Assembly (NCBI GenBank): GCA_900764045.1
Contig: CAAFMN010000047.1
Location: 19,176-83,175, forward strand
DNA from: Clostridia bacterium
Lineage (GTDB): Bacteria > Bacillota > Clostridia > Lachnospirales > Bianqueaceae
DNA length: 64,000 nt
Direction of reading: 5' to 3'
Part shown: one piece after another, positions 16,145-22,842 of the stretch
Layout of the letters: each line of letters opens with the position of its first letter
Position numbering within the stretch: the first letter of the stretch is position 1
Program-made: the position numbers and the translations under genes
Notes under the pieces: model-generated
What the model was told of the DNA's origin: nothing
Databases searched by the model: none
Seen by the model: the letters and a program-made list of their open reading frames with translations, nothing else

Positions 16145-16243
16145 TTATGGGATTTGCCAAAGCTCTGCAACTTCATCGTAATGCTTACCGGATGGAGTAG
16201 AGAATGCCAGATTTATCATATGCAGCTTCTTACACAGCACCAT
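16145..16243 (-). CDS. Possible 32-residue leader ORF upstream of tetR
   Basis: The minus strand carries ATG at 16243 followed by 32 sense codons and TAA. GAGGAAGG lies 10 nt before the ATG. The peptide reads MVLCKKLHMINLAF... ending AELWQIP. It lies 23 nt after the predicted transcription start and inside the roughly 200-nt leader of tetR. It may be a regulatory leader peptide or chance. The rest of the gap from 16068 to 16488 holds the promoter, the operator-like palindrome, a TACTCCG/CGGAGTA inverted repeat at 16389-16407 and the lgt-side hairpin. Confidence 0.35.
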   Translation of the reverse strand: MVLCKKLHMINLAFSTPSGKHYDEVAELWQIP

Positions 16244-16272
16244 TCTACAGCAACCTTCCTCTGCATATATGA

Positions 16273-16301
16273 AGTATAGCATAACGGCTATTCGAAATCA
16301 A
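16273..16301 (-). promoter_or_regulatory. Sigma-A promoter of the SipW fibre island
   Basis: On the minus strand, TTGATT at 16301-16296 and TATACT at 16278-16273 are separated by exactly 17 nt. It would give a leader of about 200 nt before the TetR start codon, and it is the only good promoter I find for the ten-gene run. Confidence 0.75.
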
Positions 16302-16431
16302 TAGTTTTTGAATAATTTCTGATATACTTTTTAATACAATGATAAATCCGGCATATTAAAATCAATCCGCTCCGTCATTATTACCATATACTCCGTCCGC
16401 CGGAGTACATCGTTTTTGTCCTCCGTCCAAG

Positions 16432-16478
16432 TCAAAACAGGCCCCCGCTGACATCCGGCAGCAGAAGCCTGTTTTGAT
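16432..16478. terminator. Long hairpin after lgt (terminator)
   Basis: TCAAAACAGGC pairs with GCCTGTTTTGA, and the stem continues inward through a partly G-U paired segment, giving a hairpin of about 19 bp. It lies just beyond the lgt stop codon. The A/T tracts at both ends suggest it works in either direction. Confidence 0.7.
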
Positions 16479-16488
16479 TCATACATTC

Positions 16489-17394
16489 TTATTCAGTGTC
16501 CTGATTGTCTTCCTCCTCAGGCTCTTCCGGACGTAAAGCCTGTCCGATCTTCTTCCATTCCTGCTCGCGTTGTTCCCGTTCTGCCTGTTCTGCCGCCAGC
16601 TCCGCATCCACCTTCTCCTCGGCTTCCGCCTCTTCTTTTGCCTTGCGTTTTTTCAGGCACAGGCAGATCCAGACGATTGCCGCAACCAGCATAATCACTG
16701 CGATAAACTGTGAAGTAGACAGGAATCCAACCATTCCTCTAGGGTCGTCGCGGAAGAACTCAATGATGAATCTTCCGACCGCATAGAGCGCCGTATACCA
16801 TCCTACCGCCATTCCTTCCTGCCGCTCCTTGCCCTTTCGGGTATACCACAGTAAAAATGCCGCTATCGCGAAATCACCGATACTGGAAAAGAGCTGGGTC
16901 GGAATCAGAGAGACCCCTGCGGGCGCAAGACCGTCGGCCGGAAAGATTACGCCAAACCACGCATCCGTCGGCCGTCCGTAACAGCAGCCCGCCAAAAAGC
17001 AGCCGATCCGGCCCAATCCCTGAGCCAGCGGAATGGACGGAATCGCCGTATCCAAATACTTCAGAAAAGGCAGCTTCTTAACTCTGGCATAGATATAAGG
17101 CGCCAGAATTCCGGTAATAATTCCGCCGTATACCACGAAGCCATTGGTAATATCCAGCAGCAGCGACGGATCCTGAAGGATCGCAGGCAGCTCCACGATA
17201 TAATACATCAGCTTGGCACCGATCACGCCAACCACAATCCCCAGAAAGCCCATATTGAACATCTGGTCCTTATCCAGTCCGCGATCCGGGCAGCGGCGCA
17301 TCGCGAGCCATACCGCCGCGATAATGCCGAGTGCGATCATCAGTCCATAGCTATACACATTCAGCGGACCAATCGAAAACAACTTCATATGCAT
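16489..17394 (-). CDS. lgt: Prolipoprotein diacylglyceryl transferase
   Basis: This 301-aa integral membrane enzyme transfers diacylglycerol from phosphatidylglycerol to the lipobox Cys of prolipoproteins. Seven membrane segments can be read, and the signature block LGRIGCFLAGCCYGRPTD lies near residue 126. The essential Arg/Tyr face is suggested by YGGIITG and GRFIIEFFRDDPRG. An unusual C-terminal tail of about 55 residues is almost entirely charged (Glu/Lys/Arg/Gln) and predicted helical or coiled-coil; most Lgt proteins end soon after the last helix. The start overlaps the upstream methyltransferase stop by 10 bp, and AGGAGG lies 9 nt before the ATG. Its substrates would include the lipoproteins encoded elsewhere in this window. 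Confidence 0.93.
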   Translation of the reverse strand: MHMKLFSIGPLNVYSYGLMIALGIIAAVWLAMRRCPDRGLDKDQMFNMGFLGIVVGVIGAKLMYYIVELPAILQDPSLLLDITNGFVVYGGIITGILAPYIYARVKKLPFLKYLDTAIPSIPLAQGLGRIGCFLAGCCYGRPTDAWFGVIFPADGLAPAGVSLIPTQLFSSIGDFAIAAFLLWYTRKGKERQEGMAVGWYTALYAVGRFIIEFFRDDPRGMVGFLSTSQFIAVIMLVAAIVWICLCLKKRKAKEEAEAEEKVDAELAAEQAEREQREQEWKKIGQALRPEEPEEEDNQDTE

Positions 17395-18200
17395 GATATC
17401 TCTCCTCCTGTACGTTGTCTCAGTGCTTCATAGATCAATATTCCGGCCGCTACTGAAGCATTCAGGGACTCTGCCCGGCCCGGCTGCGGGATTCGAACCC
17501 GTTCGTCCGCCAGAGCGGCGGCCTCCGGCGTCAGTCCATTTCCTTCATTCCCGATCATGATGGCGCAGCCTCCGGTATAATCAGCCTCAAAATGCGGTCG
17601 GCTGCCTTGCAGATGTGCCGCCAGCAGATGAACTCCATGTTCCCTCAGCCCCGCAAGTGCTTCCGCAAAACTCTGCGTCTGCACGACCGGTAAATGGAAA
17701 ATGGATCCCATGGAAGCGCGTACTGTTTTAGGACTGTAAAAATCCACCGTTCCCTTAGAACAGAGGATTCCATCCGCTCCGGCTGCATCCGCCGTCCGCA
17801 GAATCGTCCCCGCATTGCCTGGATCCTGCAAATCCTCCAATACCACCAGAAACGGATTCTTCTTTTGGGTGAGCACGCTCAGGTCAAACTGCCGCATCCG
17901 GACTGCCGCCAGCACTCCCTGCGGATGCTGCGTATCGGATACCGCCGCAAAAACTTCCTCCGGCAGGATCCGTACCTTAGCGTCGGGGCATTCCGCAATC
18001 AGCGCTTCCTTCTCCGCATTCTCTTCATAGAACTTCTCACTGAATATCAAGAACTCCGTCTGCCATGGCGGGCATATTTCACTGCACAGGCGCGTTCCTT
18101 CTACCAGAAACAGGCCATTTTCATATCTTCCCTTTTTGCTGTGCAGGCTTTTTAACAGCTTAACTACGGGATTTTGCATACTGGTTATATACTCTGCCAT
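17385..18200 (-). CDS. SpoU/TrmH family RNA 2'-O-methyltransferase
   Basis: This 271-aa enzyme probably methylates a ribose 2'-OH in 23S rRNA using SAM. An N-terminal substrate-binding domain (residues 1-100, with NGLFLVEGTRLC) precedes the SPOUT knot domain. The three SpoU motifs are visible: LEDLQDPGNAGTILRTADAAGAD, AIMIGNEGNGL and RIPQPGRAESLNASVAAGIL. It lies 1 bp after ktrA and overlaps lgt, so it is part of the ktrB-ktrA-rlm-lgt run. Residue specificity cannot be told from sequence. Confidence 0.9.
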   Translation of the reverse strand: MAEYITSMQNPVVKLLKSLHSKKGRYENGLFLVEGTRLCSEICPPWQTEFLIFSEKFYEENAEKEALIAECPDAKVRILPEEVFAAVSDTQHPQGVLAAVRMRQFDLSVLTQKKNPFLVVLEDLQDPGNAGTILRTADAAGADGILCSKGTVDFYSPKTVRASMGSIFHLPVVQTQSFAEALAGLREHGVHLLAAHLQGSRPHFEADYTGGCAIMIGNEGNGLTPEAAALADERVRIPQPGRAESLNASVAAGILIYEALRQRTGGEISCI

Positions 18201-18201
18201 C

Positions 18202-18861
18202 TCAATCCACCAACTGATCTACGATATCTTTTTTCGCGATCACAACCATCTGATCTCCGGCGCTCACCAGATATTCCGCCCCCGGAGATACGACAAATTC
18301 TCCGCCGCTCTTATGTACAGCCATGACATTGATCCCCAGACGCGCTCGGAGATTGAGCTGAACCAGAGTATTCCCCTGCCACTCCTTCGGTGCGGCGATC
18401 TCGTAGATACCGTATTCTTCAGACAGCTCTATATAGTCCAGAATATTGCCGTTGACCAGGCCATGTCCTACGCGTACCGCCATATCCTTCTCCGGAAGAA
18501 TCACCCGGTTAGCCCCGATCCGCTTCAATACCTTGGCATGCAGCTCATTCTGCGCCTTGGCAATGATATGCTTTGCGCCCAGATCCTTCAGATGCATAAT
18601 CGTAATGATACTGGTCTCCATATTTTCACCAATCGCGACTATAACTCCGTCAAAATCCGCTATTCCCATGGAGCGCAGCGCCGACAGATCAGTCACATCT
18701 GCCTGTACCGCGTGAGTCACCTCATCGGCAATCTCCTCGACCTTTTCCTCCCGAGAATCCACCGCCAGCACCTGAGCGCCGTATTCCTCCAATGTTCTGG
18801 CAATATTGCTTCCAAAACGGCCCAACCCCAATACCGCAAAACTCTTGGTCTGCTTCTTCAT
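18202..18861 (-). CDS. ktrA: Potassium uptake regulatory subunit (TrkA/KtrA)
   Basis: This 219-aa cytoplasmic RCK protein gates a K+ channel subunit. It has an N-terminal Rossmann domain with GLGRFGSNIART and an acidic residue at the end of strand 2 (AVDSREEKVEEIA) that binds nucleotide. A C-terminal TrkA_C domain starts near EYGIYEIAAPKEW. Its start overlaps the 3' end of the TrkH/KtrB gene by 4 bp, the usual arrangement of a two-component Ktr system. The complex would import K+ with Na+ or H+ under nucleotide control. Confidence 0.92.
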   Translation of the reverse strand: MKKQTKSFAVLGLGRFGSNIARTLEEYGAQVLAVDSREEKVEEIADEVTHAVQADVTDLSALRSMGIADFDGVIVAIGENMETSIITIMHLKDLGAKHIIAKAQNELHAKVLKRIGANRVILPEKDMAVRVGHGLVNGNILDYIELSEEYGIYEIAAPKEWQGNTLVQLNLRARLGINVMAVHKSGGEFVVSPGAEYLVSAGDQMVVIAKKDIVDQLVD

Positions 18862-20252
18862 CCGATCATAACCTCCTCCTCCGGACAGCGGACATTGGTC
18901 CGGGATTCCTCCTGGCGAATCTTTAACGCCATCATCACGGTCAGCGGTCCCAAACGTCCGATATACATCAACAAAATCAGTAAGGCCTGACTGAGGGGCG
19001 TAAGCCCCGCTGTGATCCCCACACTGAGTCCCGTTGTCCCTATCGCCGACGCGACTTCAAACAGAACATCCACAAAAGGCAAGCCTTCTATCCCGCCGAT
19101 CACCATCGTAAACAGGATTCCAAGCAAAAATGCACAGATTCCAAGGGAAAACGCCCGGCGTACAGCCGACGGCGCAATCCTTCTACCAAACACCTCAACA
19201 TCGCCATGGCCTCGGATATAAGAACCAATTGTCAGGAGCATCACTGCCACCGTCACGGTCTTGATTCCCCCGGCCGTACCGCCGGAAGATCCGCCGATAA
19301 ACATCAAGATGCTGGACAGTACCTTAGAATTATCTGTAAGCCCTCCTTGCGCAATTCCCGCAAATCCTGCTGTACGGGTTGTCACCGACTGAAAAAACGC
19401 AGCCTGAAGGCGTTCCGCGATCGGCATGCCGCCCAGAGTCTCCGGATTGTTCCATTCCATTCCGATAAAACCTAACCAACCTAAGAGGATCAATCCCGCT
19501 GTCATCGTCAGCACAAGCTTAGAATATAGTGAGCAGTGCCTCCATACCCGCCGTATGTAGCAATACCGCCTGAGCGCTCTCGATGGCTTATATGCTTCTC
19601 TCAAAGCTTTGCATACATCCAGCCAGACGACATAGCCCAGACCGCCCAGCACGATCAACAGCACAACCACTGTGTTTACATAGGTATCTCCGGCATAGGG
19701 GATCAGACTGTCCGGCCCCAGAATATCCAGGCCCGCATTGCAAAAGGCGCTGATTGAGTGAAAGATTCCATAATAGATTCCCCTTGCCAGCCCATACTCT
19801 GGGCAGAAACGCAGCGCCAGAAGCAGCGCTCCCGCTCCCTGCACCAAAAAGGTCCCAAAAAAGACCTGCCGAACCAGCTGCGTCACTCCGCCCGGCGTAT
19901 TCTGACTCAAAGCCTCCTGAATCAAAAGCTTTCTCTTCAACGTGACTCTACGTCCTGCCACCAGGATCGCCATGGTCGCGAAGGTCATGAACCCCAGCCC
20001 CCCAAGCTCTACCAGGAGCAGAATGATCCATTGCCCCGCTACAGACCAATGGCTGTAGGTCGGTACCGTAACCAGTCCTGTTACACATACGGACGTTGTC
20101 GCCGTAAACAATGCAGTGAGCGGATCCGTCCACTGTCCTGCCGCACTCGCCGCGGGCAGCATCAACAACACCGTACCAATTATAATAATGATCGCGAAGC
20201 CCAGCGTCAAAACCTGCGCCGGCATCATGGTCCGTTGTCTTTTATTCAACAT
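18858..20252 (-). CDS. ktrB: Potassium uptake channel subunit (TrkH/KtrB)
   Basis: This 464-aa membrane protein has the four M1-P-M2 repeats of the SKT superfamily. Selectivity-filter regions are recognisable as TATTSVCVTGLVT, FHSISAFCNAGLD, SVTTRTAGFAG and ASAIGTTGLSVG, each centred on the conserved Gly. It pairs with the ktrA gene that overlaps it. A consensus promoter lies 40-68 bp upstream, and RBS AAGGAG is 8 nt before the ATG. This starts a four-gene operon that ends with lgt. Confidence 0.93.
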   Translation of the reverse strand: MLNKRQRTMMPAQVLTLGFAIIIIIGTVLLMLPAASAAGQWTDPLTALFTATTSVCVTGLVTVPTYSHWSVAGQWIILLLVELGGLGFMTFATMAILVAGRRVTLKRKLLIQEALSQNTPGGVTQLVRQVFFGTFLVQGAGALLLALRFCPEYGLARGIYYGIFHSISAFCNAGLDILGPDSLIPYAGDTYVNTVVVLLIVLGGLGYVVWLDVCKALREAYKPSRALRRYCYIRRVWRHCSLYSKLVLTMTAGLILLGWLGFIGMEWNNPETLGGMPIAERLQAAFFQSVTTRTAGFAGIAQGGLTDNSKVLSSILMFIGGSSGGTAGGIKTVTVAVMLLTIGSYIRGHGDVEVFGRRIAPSAVRRAFSLGICAFLLGILFTMVIGGIEGLPFVDVLFEVASAIGTTGLSVGITAGLTPLSQALLILLMYIGRLGPLTVMMALKIRQEESRTNVRCPEEEVMIG

Positions 20253-20291
20253 TCCAGCTCTCCTTTAAGGTTTCACCATAAGGCTGATCTT

Positions 20292-20320
20292 ATTATAACA
20301 AATCCAGGTGTATTTATCAA
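20292..20320 (-). promoter_or_regulatory. Sigma-A promoter of ktrBA operon
   Basis: On the minus strand, TTGATA at 20320-20315 and a perfect TATAAT at 20297-20292 have a 17-nt spacer. It sits directly after the rpsR terminator. Confidence 0.82.
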
Positions 20321-20321
20321 G

Positions 20322-20352
20322 TAAAAAACGCCGGTCATCGAATGACCGGCGT
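20322..20352 (-). terminator. Terminator of rpsF-ssb-rpsR
   Basis: On the minus strand an 11-bp stem, ACGCCGGTCAT with its complement around a 3-nt loop, is followed by six T. It lies 16 bp after the rpsR stop codon. Confidence 0.93.
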
Positions 20353-20367
20353 CTCTCATACTCTGTA

Positions 20368-20610
20368 TTAATCTACGGTGTACGGCATCAGAGCCAGATG
20401 ACGGGCACGCTTTACAGCGATCGTCAGCACACGCTGATGCTTGGCACAGTTGCCGTTGATACGACGAGGCAGAATCTTGCCCCGCTCAGATACGTATCTT
20501 CTAAGCTTTGCTACATCCTTATAGCTCAGCGTCTCGCCATTCTCGGCGCAGAAGCTGCAAACACGCTTTTTGCGGCGCATGGTGGGTCTCTTCTTCTGAG
20601 GAACTGCCAT
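20368..20610 (-). CDS. rpsR: 30S ribosomal protein S18
   Basis: This 80-aa ribosomal protein binds the 30S platform as a heterodimer with S6. The family core is intact: RVCSFCAENGETLSYKDVAKLRRYVSERGKILPRR, then NCAKHQRVLTIAVKRARHLALMP. The two Cys of CSFC and the later NCAKH suggest the zinc-binding (C+) form. It is the last gene of the classical rpsF-ssb-rpsR operon, with AGGAGG ahead of the start. Confidence 0.97.
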   Translation of the reverse strand: MAVPQKKRPTMRRKKRVCSFCAENGETLSYKDVAKLRRYVSERGKILPRRINGNCAKHQRVLTIAVKRARHLALMPYTVD

Positions 20611-20647
20611 GACAAAAACCTCCTATTCTTAATCGGAGCGGCCTGCC

Positions 20648-21208
20648 TTAAAACGGCAGATCCGCGTCACCTTCTAATGTTGCATCTACAGGCGTAAAGC
20701 CTTCCGGACCGCTCGCACCGGTCTGAGAATCCATCGAAGCTGCCCCATAAGAAGGCTGCTGATACGGATTGCCCTGCGGCGCAAATCCATTATTCTGCGG
20801 AGCAAAATTGTTGTTCTGCGGTGCTACCGACTGATAATTCTGATAGCCACCGGACTGCTGCGCATGGCTTCCGCCCTGGCTGCGTCCTTCATAAGAAGCC
20901 TTGCTCTCTGCAAAATACTGGTCCGTTACAATAATGTCCGTCACATAGCGCTTAACACCGTTCTGTTCATAGCTGCTGTTTCTTAGCTCACCGCAAATTG
21001 CGACCATCATGCCTTTGCGGAAATACTTTCCCGCGAACTCACCGCGCTGCGCAAACGCAATAACATTGAAGAAATCAGCATCCGGCTCGCCCTCTCTCTT
21101 ATAAGAGCGGTTCACTGCCAGAGTATAACGGCATACAGCCTGTCCGGACTGAGAATAACGCACTTCCGGATCACGGGTCAAACGACCCATCAAAATCACT
21201 TTATTCAT
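20648..21208 (-). CDS. ssb: Single-stranded DNA-binding protein
   Basis: This 186-aa protein coats ssDNA in replication and repair. The OB fold covers residues 1-108 (MNKVILMGRLTRDPEVRYS ... YFAESK). A long Gln/Asn/Gly-rich linker follows, with repeats of the type NNFAPQNNGFAPQ, and the acidic tip ends in DADLPF, the peptide that docks partner proteins. It lies between rpsF and rpsR, as in most Firmicutes. Confidence 0.97.
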   Translation of the reverse strand: MNKVILMGRLTRDPEVRYSQSGQAVCRYTLAVNRSYKREGEPDADFFNVIAFAQRGEFAGKYFRKGMMVAICGELRNSSYEQNGVKRYVTDIIVTDQYFAESKASYEGRSQGGSHAQQSGGYQNYQSVAPQNNNFAPQNNGFAPQGNPYQQPSYGAASMDSQTGASGPEGFTPVDATLEGDADLPF

Positions 21209-21236
21209 TGAAAAACCTCCCCGGCTTCAATGCTGC

Positions 21237-21524
21237 TCACTCTTCTTCTCTTACGATCAGATAGCGAAGCACGTTCTCCATGATACGCAGGTCCTTCTCC
21301 AACTCAACGCTCATCGTCGGCTCTGCATCTACCTTTACGAAGTAATAGTAACCCTCGGACTGCTTAGCGATCTCGTAAGCAAGACGGCGCTTGCCCCAAT
21401 CTTCGACTTCCGTAACATTACCACCACGACGTGCGATGTAAGCCTTAACCTGCTCTACAACTGCAGCACGCTCCTCATCAGTGATCTGAGCGGTTACTAC
21501 AACTGCAACCTCGTACTTGTTCAT
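21237..21524 (-). CDS. rpsF: 30S ribosomal protein S6
   Basis: This 95-aa protein has the ferredoxin-like S6 fold with KYEVAVVVTAQITDEER, VEDWGKRRLAYEIAKQSEGYYYFVKVDAEP and LRIMENVLRYLIVREEE. It forms a dimer with S18, encoded two genes downstream. AAAGGAGG lies 9 nt before the ATG. Two tandem promoters precede it. Confidence 0.97.
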   Translation of the reverse strand: MNKYEVAVVVTAQITDEERAAVVEQVKAYIARRGGNVTEVEDWGKRRLAYEIAKQSEGYYYFVKVDAEPTMSVELEKDLRIMENVLRYLIVREEE

Positions 21525-21551
21525 CGTCTACACCTCCTTTTGGACTTTGGC

Positions 21552-21573
21552 CCTTGCACTGGCAAGAGCAAGG
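21552..21573 (-). promoter_or_regulatory. Hairpin in rpsF leader
   Basis: CCTTGC and GCAAGG pair around a 10-nt loop in the leader between the proximal promoter and rpsF. An alternative CTTGC/GCAAG pairing uses part of the same sequence. S6:S18 autoregulatory leaders are known in many bacteria, but the CCG-containing loop of that motif is not evident here. Confidence 0.35.
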
Positions 21574-21591
21574 ATAATCGTTCAGTTTTTT

Positions 21592-21620
21592 ATTATACTA
21601 TATCTTTGAGTGAATAGCAA
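21592..21620 (-). promoter_or_regulatory. Proximal sigma-A promoter of rpsF operon
   Basis: On the minus strand, TTGCTA at 21620-21615 and a perfect TATAAT at 21597-21592 are separated by 17 nt. Transcription would begin near 21585. Confidence 0.85.
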
Positions 21621-21674
21621 GGATTATTTTGAAATTCTGGAGAAATTTTGCCGGCGCATCTCCCAGATGCCTCC

Positions 21675-21703
21675 AGTATACCATACTCTCCATCGGATCG
21701 CAA
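21675..21703 (-). promoter_or_regulatory. Distal sigma-A promoter of rpsF operon
   Basis: On the minus strand, TTGCGA at 21703-21698 and TATACT at 21680-21675 have a 17-nt spacer. It starts 15 bp beyond the aroB stop codon and lies in tandem with the proximal promoter. A small GCATCT/AGATGC hairpin follows at 21656-21670. Confidence 0.65.
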
Positions 21704-21717
21704 TAGTTTTTCCTAAA

Positions 21718-22842
21718 TTATTTAATTTTTCTGAATTCTTTAATGGTTTGGCGCAGTATATCTTCTTTTACCGGTATACCGTACTCTCCGTCCTGCTGCA
21801 CCGGCTGCCCCGGTCCCGCCAGAAGGACAAATTCTATCTGTCCATTTCTCGCTTTTTTATCATGCTTCATGATCTCGATCAGCGTATCTGTCGAAATCCC
21901 TTCCGGAATCCGGCACTCCTGGCGATATTCCCTGAGGATCCGAATCTGCTCTCCGGCCCAGTCCGCATCACACAGTCCCAACTGCTGTGCCAGATATGCC
22001 GCGTACGCGATACCGACCGCCACGCACTCTCCATGGATCATCTGAAAATTGCTGCTCATCTCTACCGCGTGACCCAGTGTATGTCCATAGTTCAGAATCT
22101 TACGCAGGTTATTCTCCTTCTGATCCTGACTGACCACATCATTTTTGACCGCGCTGTTCTGATACAGCAGTTCCTCCATCACCGCTGGATACTCTGCTCC
22201 ACCTCTGGAAACGATCGTCTCCTTATGCTCCGCGAGATACTCCTGCAGCGACGGTCTCTGAATGAACCCATGTTTAATCAGCTCCACCAGTCCCGCATAA
22301 TAATTGCGCTCGTCCAGCGTACTTAAAAGTTTCATATCCATATATACAGCTTCCGGACTATGAAAAGCTCCGATCAGGTTCTTGCCGTAGGGCACATCCA
22401 CTGCTGTCTTGCTGCCAATCGCGGAATCTGCCATCGCCAGCGTCGTAGTCGGCACCTGAATCACCGGAATTCCCCGCATATACGTCGCCGCCACGAAGCC
22501 CGCCAGATCACCGACAACTCCGCCGCCAAGAGCGATCACCGCTGAATCCCGGCCCAATCCGGCCTCCAGCATCGCGTCTTCCAAGTGTTCCTTTTCCTGA
22601 CGGTTCTTACTGCTCTCACCCGCCGGAAACACAAAAAGCTGCGCGTTCAATCCGGCATGCTTCAAAGCCTCCATAAGCGTGTCCCCGTGCAGCTGTCCAA
22701 CCTGACTGTCCGTAATGACCGCATACCGTTTTCCCAAGGGCCTCTCCCGCAGATCCGACGCAAGCTCTGTCAGGATCCCGGTTCCGATCCGCACCTCATA
22801 GCTCAACGGCTTTACCCGCACGTCCACATGAATCTTTTTCAT
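21718..22842 (-). CDS. aroB: 3-dehydroquinate synthase
   Basis: This 374-aa enzyme converts DAHP to 3-dehydroquinate, the second step of the shikimate pathway. The NAD-binding block ALGGGVVGDLAGFVAATYMRG and the Zn ligands are present: Glu in GLVELIKHG, His in NYGHTLGHAVE and His in MIHGECVAVG. The length matches the family. It follows the YfhO-like gene with no gap, so it is probably read from the pfkA promoter. No other aro gene is in the window. Confidence 0.95.
   Translation of the reverse strand: MKKIHVDVRVKPLSYEVRIGTGILTELASDLRERPLGKRYAVITDSQVGQLHGDTLMEALKHAGLNAQLFVFPAGESSKNRQEKEHLEDAMLEAGLGRDSAVIALGGGVVGDLAGFVAATYMRGIPVIQVPTTTLAMADSAIGSKTAVDVPYGKNLIGAFHSPEAVYMDMKLLSTLDERNYYAGLVELIKHGFIQRPSLQEYLAEHKETIVSRGGAEYPAVMEELLYQNSAVKNDVVSQDQKENNLRKILNYGHTLGHAVEMSSNFQMIHGECVAVGIAYAAYLAQQLGLCDADWAGEQIRILREYRQECRIPEGISTDTLIEIMKHDKKARNGQIEFVLLAGPGQPVQQDGEYGIPVKEDILRQTIKEFRKIK

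Noticed and set aside
17480..17505. Sequence GGGATTCGAACCC resembling a tRNA T-arm
   Set aside because: It lies inside the SpoU methyltransferase gene, and no acceptor, D or anticodon arms can be found around it.
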